From: Symbiodinium natans | Lineage: Eukaryota > Sar > Dinophyceae > Suessiales > Symbiodiniaceae | Assembly: GCA_905221605.1 (NCBI GenBank) | Contig: CAJNDS010001353.1 | Span: 1-21,802, forward strand | Length of the DNA stretch: 21,802 nt | Direction of reading: 5' to 3' | Shown: in pieces, positions 14,398 through 21,802 of the stretch | Layout: each line of letters begins with the position of its first letter | How positions within the stretch are numbered: position 1 is the stretch's first letter | Notes under the pieces: model-generated | Database searches by the model: none | The model's input: only the letters and a program-made list of their open reading frames with translations | Told to the model about the DNA's origin: nothing | Made by a program: the position numbers and the translations under genes

Positions 14398-16208
14398 CCC
14401 CGAAAGTGGGAAGCGGCTTTGCGCACTTTCACTTTTCTTCTGGCAAAGAAAGGTTCCGGAGGGGGAAACTATGGCCGTTTTTTCCCGCGTCTTCGGTGAG
14501 CAGGCCCCGAAAGTGAAAAAAGCGGCTTTGCGCACTTTCACTTTTCTTCTGGCAAAGAATGGTTCCGGAGGGGGAAACTATGGCCTTTTTTTCCGCGTCT
14601 TCGGTGAGCAGGCCCCGCAAGTGAAAAAACGGCTTTGCGCACTTTCACTTTTCTTCTGGCAAAGAAAGGTTCCGGAGGGGGAAACTATGGCCTTTTTTTC
14701 CGCGTCTTCGGTGAGCAGGCCCCGAAAGTGAAAAAAACGGCTTTGCGCACTTTCACTTTTCTTCTGGCAAAGAAAGGTTCCGGAGGGGGAAACTATGGCC
14801 TTTTTTTCCGCGTTTTCGGTGAGCAGGCCCCGCAAGTGAAAAAAACGGCTTTGCGCACTTGCACTTTTCTTCTGGCAAGGAAAGGTTCCGGAGGGGGAAA
14901 CTATGGCCTTTTTTTCCGCGTCTTCGGTGAGCAGGCCCCACAAGTGAAAAAACGGCTTTGCGCACTTTCACTTTTCTTCTGGCAAAGAAAGGTTCCGGAG
15001 GGGGAAACTATGGCCTTTTTTTCCGCATCTTCGGTGAGCAGGCCCCGCAAGTGAAAAAACGGCTTTGCGCACTTTCACTTTTCTTCTGGCAAAGAAAGGT
15101 TCCGGAGGGGGAAACTATGGCATTTTTTTCCGCGTCTTCGGTGAGCAGGCCCCGCAAGCGAAAAAACGGCTTTGCTCACTTTCACTTTTCTTCTGGCAAA
15201 GAAAGGTTCCGGAGGGGGAAACTATGGCATTTTTTTCCGCGTCTTCGGTGAGCAGGCCCCGCAAGTGAAAAAGCGGCTTTGCGCACTTTCACTTTTCTTC
15301 TGGCAAAGAAAGGTTCCGGAGGGGGAAACTATGGCCTTTTTTTCCGCGTCTTCGGTGAGCAGGCCCCGAAAGTGAAAAAACGGCTTTGCGCACTTTCACT
15401 TTTCTTCTGGCAAAGAAAGGTTCCGGAGGGGGAAACTATGGCCTTTTTTTCCGCGTCTTCGGTGAGCAGGCCCCGAAAGTGAAAAAACGGCTTTGCGCAC
15501 TTTCACTTTTCCTCTGGCAAAGAAAGGTTCCGGAGGGGGAAACTATGGCCTTTTTTTCCGCGTCTTCGGTGAGCAAGCCCCGAAAGTGAAAAAACGGCTT
15601 TGCGCACTTTTCTTCTGGCAAAAAAGCTCCGGAGGGGGAAACTATGGTCTTTTTTTCCGCGTCTTCGGTGAGCAAGCCCCGCAAGTGAAAAAACGGCTTT
15701 GCGCACTTTCACTTTTCTTCTGGCAAAGAAAGGTTCCGGAGGGAAACTATGGCCTTTTTTTCCGCGTCTTCGGTGAGCAGGCCCCGAAAGTGAAAAAACG
15801 GCTTTGCGCACTTTTCTTCTGGCAAAGAAAGGTTCCGGAGGGGGAAACTATGGCGTTTTTTTCCGCGTCTTCGGTGAGCAGGCCCCGAAAGTGAAAAAAC
15901 GGCTTTGCGCACTTTCACTTTTCTTCTGGCAAAAAGGTTCCGGAGGGGGAAACTATGGCCTTTTTTCCTGCGTCTTCGGTGAGCAGGCCCCGAAAGTGAA
16001 AAAACTGCTTTGCGCACTTTTCTTCTGGCAAAGAAAGGTTCCGGAGGGGGAAACTATGGTCTTTTTTTCCGCGTTTTCGGTGAGCAGGCCCCGCAAGTGA
16101 AAAAACGGCTTTACGCACTTTCACTTTTCTTCTGGCAAAGAAAGGTTCCGGAGGGGGAAACTATGGCCTTTTTTTCTGCGTCTTCGGTGAGCAGGCCCTG
16201 CAAGTGAA

Positions 16209-16440
16209 ACAACGGCTTTGCGCACTTTCACTTCTTGGCAAAGAAAGGTCCGGAGGGGGAAACTATGGCATTTTTTTCACCGCGTATTCGGTGAGCAGGC
16301 CGCAGTGAAAAAAACGGCTTTGCGCACTTTCAGTTTATTTGGCAAGAAAGGTTCCGGAGGGGAAACTATGGCCTTTTTTTACGAGGCTTCGGTGGAGGCA
16401 CCGCAGAGTGAAAAAAACGCTTCTGCCTTTGACGACACCT
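16209..16440 (+). repeat. Degraded satellite units
   Basis: Two units here carry many small deletions and insertions (e.g. CACTTCTTGGC; TTTACGAGGCTTCGGTGGAGG) while their neighbours are near-consensus. Confidence 0.85.
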
Positions 16441-16948
16441 TTTCTTCTGGCAAAGAAAGGTTCCGGAGGGGGAAACTATGGTCTTTTTTTCCGCGTCTTC
16501 GGTGAGCAGGCCCCGCAAGTGAAAAAACGGCTTTGCGCACTTTCACTTTTCTTCTGGCAAAGAAAGGTTCCGGAGGGGGAAACTATGGTCTTTTTTTCCG
16601 CGTCTTCGGTGAGCAGGCCCCGAAAGTGAAAAAACGACTTTGCGCACTTTCACTTTTCTTCTGGCAAAGAAAGGTTCCGGAGGGGGAAACTATGGCCTTT
16701 TTTTCCGCGTCTTCGGTGAGCAGGCCCCGCAAGTGAAAAAGCGGCTTTGCGCACTTTCACTTTTCTTCTGGCAAAGAAAGGTTCCGGAGGGGGAAACTAT
16801 GGCCTTTTTTTCCGTGTCTTCGGTGAGCAGGCCCCGCAAGTGAAAAAACGGCTTTGCGCACTTTCACTTTTCTTCTGGCAAAGAAAGGTTCCGGAGGGGG
16901 AAACTATGGCCTTTTTTTCCGCGTTTTCGGTGAGCAGGCCCCGCAAGT

Positions 16949-17232
16949 TGAAAAACGGCTTGCGCCTTTACTTTTCTTTGGCAAAGAAAGGTCGGAGGGG
17001 GGAGGAAAACTATGGCATTTTTCGCGTCTCGGCTTTTGGCGCAGGCCCGCAAAGGCGAAAAAAACGGCTTTTGATAACTTTGTTCAATTTCTTTTGGCAA
17101 AGAAAGGTTCGGAGGGGGAACTATGGCCTTTTTTTTTTTTCCGCGTTCTTTTCGGTGTTTTTTTTTTTTCACCTTGTTTTTTTTTTTTTTTTTTTTTTTT
17201 TGCTATTTTTTTTTTGTTTTTTCTTTTTTTTC
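16949..17232 (+). repeat. Degraded units with poly(T) expansion
   Basis: Satellite units decay from 16949. The T run of the unit is expanded across 17129-17231 into several T tracts, the longest 25 T at 17177-17201, interrupted by CACCTTG and GCTA. Consensus resumes at 17232. Confidence 0.9.
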
Positions 17233-19970
17233 CGCGTCTTCGGTGAGCAGGCCCCGCAAGCGAAAAAACGGCTTTGCTCACTTTCACTTTTCTTCTGGCA
17301 AAGAAAGGTTCCGGAGGGGGAAACTATGGCCTTTTTTTCCGCGTCTTCGGTGAGCAGGCCCCGCAAGTGAAAAAACAGCTTTGCGCACTTTCACTTTTCT
17401 TTCTGGCAAAGAAAGGTTCCGGAGGGGGAAACTATGGCCTTTTTTTCCGCGTCTTCGGTGAGCAGGCCCCGCAAGTGAAAAAACGGCTTTGCGCACTTTC
17501 ACTTTTCTTCTGGCAAAGAAAGGTTCCGGAGGGGGAAACTATGGCCTTTTTTTCCGCGTCTTCCGTGAGCAGGCCCCGCAAGTGAAAAAACGGCTTTGCG
17601 CACTTTCACTTTTCTTCTGGCAAAGAAAGGTTCCGGAGGGGGAAACTATGCCCTTTTTTTCCGCGTCTTCGGTGAGCAGGCCCTGCAAGTGAAAAAACGG
17701 CTTTGCTCACTTTCACTTTTCTTCTGGCAAAGAAAGGTTCCGGAGGGGGAAACTATGGCCTTTTTTTCCGCGTCTTCGGTGGGAAGGCCCCGCAATTGGC
17801 AAGTGAAAAAACGGCTTTGCGCACTTTCACTTTTCTTCTGGCAAAGAAAGGTTCCGGAGGGGGAAACTATGGCCTTTTTTTCCGCGTCTTCGGTGAGCAG
17901 GCCCCGCAAGTGAAAAAACGGCTTTGCACACTTTCACTTTTCTTCTGGCAAAGAAAGGTTCCGGAGGGGGAAACTATGGCCTTTTTTTCGCGTCTTCGGT
18001 GAGCAGGCCCCGCAAGTGAAAAAACGGCTTTGCGCACTTTCACTTTTCTTCTGGCAAAGAAAGGTTCCGGAGGGGGAAACTATGGCCTTTTTTTCCGCGT
18101 TTTCGGTGAGCAGGCCCCGCAAGTGAAAAAACGGCTTTGCGCACTTTTCTTCTGGCAAAGAAAGGTTCCGGGGGGAAACTATGGCCTTTTTTTCCGCGTC
18201 TTCGGTGAGCAGGTCCCGCAAGTGAAATAACGGCTTTGCGCACTTTCACTTTTCTTCTGGCAAAGAAAGGTTCCGGAGGGGGAAACTATGGCCTTTTTTT
18301 CCGCGTTTTCGGTGAGCAGGCCCCGCAAGTGAAAAAACGGCTTTGCGCACTTTCACTTTTCTTCTGGCAAAGAAAGGTTCCGGAGGGGGAAACTGAGGCC
18401 TTTTTTTCCGCGTCTTCGGTGAGCAGGCCCCGCAAGTGAAAAAAACGGCTTTGCGCACTTTCACTTTTCTTCTGGCAAAGAAAGGTTCCGGAGGGGGAAA
18501 CTATGGTCTTTTTTTCCGCGTCTTCGGTGAGCAGGCCCCGCAAGTGAAAAAACGGCTTTGCGCACTTTCACTTTTCTTCTGGCAAAGAAAGGTTCCGGAG
18601 GGGGAAACTATGGTTTTTTTTTCAGCGTCTTCGGTGAGCAGGCCGCGCAAGTGAAAAAACGGCTTTGCGCACTTTCACTTTTCTTCTGGCAAAGAAAGGT
18701 TCCGGAGGGGGAAACTATGGTCGTTTTTTCCCGCGTCTTCGGTGAGCAGGCCCCGCAAGTGAAAAAACGGCTTTGCGCACTTTCACTTTTCTTCTGGCAA
18801 AGAAAGGTTCCGGGGGGAAACTATGGCCTTTTTTTCCGCGTCTTCGGTGAGCAGGCCCCGCAAGTGAGAAAACGGCTTTGCGCACTTTCACTTTTCTTCT
18901 GGCAAAGAAAGGTTCCGGAGGGGGAAACTATGGCCTTTTTTTCCGCGTCTTCGGTGAGCAGGCCCCGCAAGTGAAAAAACGGCTTTGCGCACTTTTCTTC
19001 TGGCAAAGAAAGGTTCCGGAGGGGAAACTATGGCCTTTTTTCCGCGTCTTCGGTGAGCAGGCCCCGCAAGTGAAAAAACGGTTTTGCGCACTTTCACTTT
19101 TCTTCTGGCAAAGAAAGGTTCCGGAGGGGAAACTATGGCCTTTTTTTCCGCGTCTTCGGTGAGCAGGCCCCGCAAGTGAAAAAACGGCTTTGCGCACTTT
19201 CACTTTTCTTCTGGCAAAGAAAGGTTCCGGAGGGGAAACTATGGCCTTTTGTTCCGCGTCTTCGGTGGGCAGGCCCCGCAATTGGCAAGTGAAAAAACGG
19301 CTTTGCGCACTTTCACTTTTCTTCTGGCAAAAAAAGGTTCCGGAGGGGGAAACTATGGCCTTTTTTTCCGCGTCTTCGGTGAGCAGGCCCCGCAAGTGAA
19401 AAAACGGCTTTGCGCACTTTCACTTTTCTTCTGGCAAAGAAAGGTTCCGGGCAAGTGAAAAAACGGCTTTGCGCACTTTTCTTCTGGCAAAGAAAGGTTC
19501 CGGGGGGAAACTATGGCCTTTTTTTCCGCGTCTTCGGTGAGCAGGCCCCGCAAGTGAGAAAACGGCTTTGCGCACTTTCACTTTTCTTCTGGCAAAGAAA
19601 GGTTCCGGAGTGGGAAACTATCGCCTTTTTTTTCCGCGTCTTCGGTGAGCAGGCCCCGCAAGTGAAAAAACGGCTTTGCGCACTTTCACTTTCTTCTGGC
19701 AAAGAAAGGTTCCGGAGGGGGAAACTATGGCCTTTTTTTCCGCGTCTTCGGTGAGCAGGCCCCGCAAGTGAAAAAACGGCTTTGCGCACTTTCACTTTTC
19801 TTCTGGCAAAGAAAGGTTCCGGAGCGGGAAACTATGGCCTTTTTTTCCGCGTCTTCGGTGAGCAGGCCCCGCAAGTGAAAAAACGGCTTTGCGCACTTTC
19901 ACTTTTCTTCTGGCAAAGAAAGGTTCCGGAGGGGGAAACTAATGGTCTTTTTTTCCGCGTCTTCGGTGAG

Positions 19971-20530
19971 CAGCGCCCCCGCAAGTTGAAAAAACGCTTG
20001 CGCCTTCACTTTCCTTGGCTGGCAAAGAAAGGTTCCGGCGTGGTGAAAAACTAATGGTCTTTTTTTCCCGCTTCTTCGGTGAGCATGCCCCTAAAGTGAA
20101 AAAACGACTTTGCCACTTTCACTTTTCTTCTTCCTGGCAAAGAAAGGTTCCGAGGGGGAACTATGGCCCTTTTTTTCCGCGTCTTCGGTGAGCCCGTCCC
20201 CGCAGTGAAAAAGCGGCTTTTGCGACTTCCTTTTCTTCTGGCCAAAGAAAGGTTCCGGAAGGGGGAAAACTATATGGCCTTTTTGTACCGTGTCTTGGTT
20301 GCCGGCCCCGCAAGTCAAAAAACGACGCTTTGCGCACTTTCACTTTTTTCTGGCAAAGAAAGGTCCGGAGTGGGGAACATGGGGCCTTTTTTTCCCGCGT
20401 TTCCGGTGAGCAGGCCCCCGCAAGTGAAAAAAGGCCTTTTTGCGCACTTTCACTTTTTTCTGGCAAAGAAAAGGTTCCGGGGTGAAACTATGGAATCCTA
20501 TTTTTTTCGTGTCTTACGGTGCGCAGGCCC
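19971..20530 (+). repeat. Degraded satellite block
   Basis: About five consecutive units with many single-base indels and substitutions (e.g. AGCATGCCCCTAAAG, GAGCCCGTCCCCGCAG, GGTTGCCGGCCCC), flanked by good copies. Confidence 0.85.
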
Positions 20531-21802
20531 CGCAGTTAAAAACGGCTTTGCGCACTTTTCTTCTGGCAAAGAAAGGTTCCGGGGGAAACTATGGTCTTTT
20601 TTTCCGTGTCTTCGGTGAGCAGGCCCCGCAAGTGAAAAAACGGCTTTGCGCACTTTTCTTCTGGCAAAGAAAGGTTCCGGAGGGGGAAACTATGGCCTTT
20701 TTTTCCGCGTCTTCGGTGAGCAGGCCCCGCAAGTGAAAAAACGGCTTTGCGCACTTTTCTTCTGGCAAAGAAAGGTTCCGGAAGGAGAAACTATGGCCTT
20801 TTTTTCCGCGTCTTCGGTGAGCAGGCCCCGCAAGTGAAAAAACGGCTTTGCGCACTTTCACTTTTCTTCTGGCAAAAAACGGCTTTGCGCACTGTCACTT
20901 TTCTTCTGGCAAAGAAAAGTTTCGGAGGGGGAAACTATGGCCTTTTTTTCCGCGTTTTCGGTGAGCAGGCCCCGAAGTGAAAAAACGGCTTTGCGCGCTT
21001 TTCTTCTGGCAAAGAAAGGTTCCGGAGGGGAAACTATGGCCTTTTTTTCCGCGTCTTCGGTGAGCAGGCCCCGAAAGTGAAAAAAACGACTTTGCGCACT
21101 TTCACTTTTTCTTCTGGCAAAGAAAGGTTCCGGAGGGGGAAACTATGGCCTTTGTTTCCGCGTCTTCGGTGAGCAGGCCCCGCAAGTGAAAAAACGGCTT
21201 TACGCACTTTCACTTTTCTTCTGGCAAAGAAAGGTTCCGGAGGGGGAAACTATGGCCTTTTTTTCCGCGTCTTCGGTGAGCAGGCCCCGAAAGTGAAAAT
21301 TACGGCTTTGCGCACTTTTCTTCTGGCAAAGAAAGGTTCCGGAGGGGGAAACTATGGCCTTTTTTTCCAGGTCTTCGGTGAGCAGGCCCCGCAAGTGAAA
21401 AAACCGGCTTTGCGCACTTTCACTTTTCTTCTGGCAAAGAAAGGTTCCGGAGGGGGAAACTATGGCCTTTTTTTCCGCGTCTTCGGTGAGCAGGCCCCGA
21501 AAGTGAAAAAACGGCTTTGCGCACTTTCACTTTTCCTCTGGCAAAGAAAGGTTCCGGAGGGGGAAACTATGGCCTTTTTTTCCGCGTCTTCGGTGAGCAA
21601 GCCCCGAAAGTGAAAAAACGGCTTTGCGCACTTTTCCTTCTGGCAAAAAACTCCGGAGGGGAAACCTAGGGTCTTTTTTTTCGTTTTTTTTTCCGCGTCT
21701 TCGGTGAGCAGGCCCCGCAAGTGAAAAAACGGCTTTGCGCACTTTCACTTTTCTTCTGGCAAAGAAAGGTTCCGGAGGGGGAAACTATGGCCTTTTTTTC
21801 CG

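Larger units (their letters stand above)
14398..21802 (+). repeat. 107-bp tandem satellite, about 70 copies
   Basis: The unit runs from CCCCGCAAGTGAAAAAACGG through GGCTTTGCGCACTTTCAC, TTCTGGCAAAGAAAGGTTCC, GGAGGGGGAAACTATGGCC, a seven-T run and CCGCGTCTTCGGTGAGCAGG. Undamaged neighbours are exactly 107 bases apart (e.g. matching sites at 14958, 15065, 15172, 15279, 15386, 15493). Most copies are nearly identical. Within a unit AAAGTGAAA pairs with TTTCACTTT (e.g. 15369-15377 with 15394-15402). Because 107 is not a multiple of three, each unit changes frame, and the 67-residue open frames that recur every unit reflect this. There is no sign of coding selection. The array runs off the window. 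I do not recognise the unit. Confidence 0.97.

Noticed and set aside
14432-14460. Pol III promoter in the satellite unit (A-box-like TGGCAAAG, B-box-like GGTTCCGG, T7 terminator)
   Set aside because: The two boxes are adjacent rather than 30-60 bases apart, and the B box lacks the conserved GGTTCGA core.
14429-21748. Dozens of open frames of 60-207 codons on both strands in the satellite
   Set aside because: The 107-base unit shifts frame at each copy and happens to lack stops in several registers. The translations are the same peptide strings repeated in permuted order, with no coding constraint.
14398-21802. CRISPR array
   Set aside because: The whole 107-base unit repeats, with no unique spacers, in eukaryotic-looking DNA.

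Overview
The window looks like nuclear DNA of a eukaryote with plant-type (TTTAGGG) telomere repeats. A dinoflagellate is the best inference. Reasons: telomere-like tracts in both orientations are scattered through the sequence; coding-looking stretches are short, G/C-rich at third codon positions and spaced as small exons; the splice junctions that keep reading frames open use GT, GC and probably GA donors with AG|G acceptors; and several ATGs follow a pyrimidine tract plus AG, as a trans-splice acceptor would. I found no intact copy of the dinoflagellate spliced leader, so the assignment is not proven. No bacterial operons, CRISPR arrays or recognisable transposase genes are visible.

Bases 1 to about 5,940 hold a run of exon-like islands on the + strand separated by introns or spacers that carry CCCTAAA or TTTAGGG tracts. 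The clearest locus here (1570-2856) encodes a Pro/Gln/Met-rich protein whose exon and flanking intron have been duplicated in tandem. Bases 5,940-6,850 are poorer in coding signal. From 6,853 to 14,260 there are more short-exon gene candidates: a basic Arg/Ser/Cys-tailed protein (6853-7236), a gene starting just after a C tract (8196-8930), a small basic protein (9066-9471), a two-exon Q-rich peptide (10478-10813), a gene interrupted by a 31-C run (11095-11531) and a five-exon model whose phases all agree (12763-13586). I recognise none of these proteins, so no gene symbols are given. All gene models are inferences by eye.

From 14,398 to the end of the window (7.4 kb, continuing beyond it) there is a tandem satellite with a 107-bp unit, about 70 copies, directly joined at its left edge to three TTTAGGG repeats. 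It contains subtype variants, duplicated blocks and badly degraded patches. The many open frames inside it are a by-product of the repeat and are not annotated as genes.

The genes show no obvious shared pathway. The unifying theme is structural: telomere-like DNA sits inside introns, next to splice acceptors and at the edge of the satellite.
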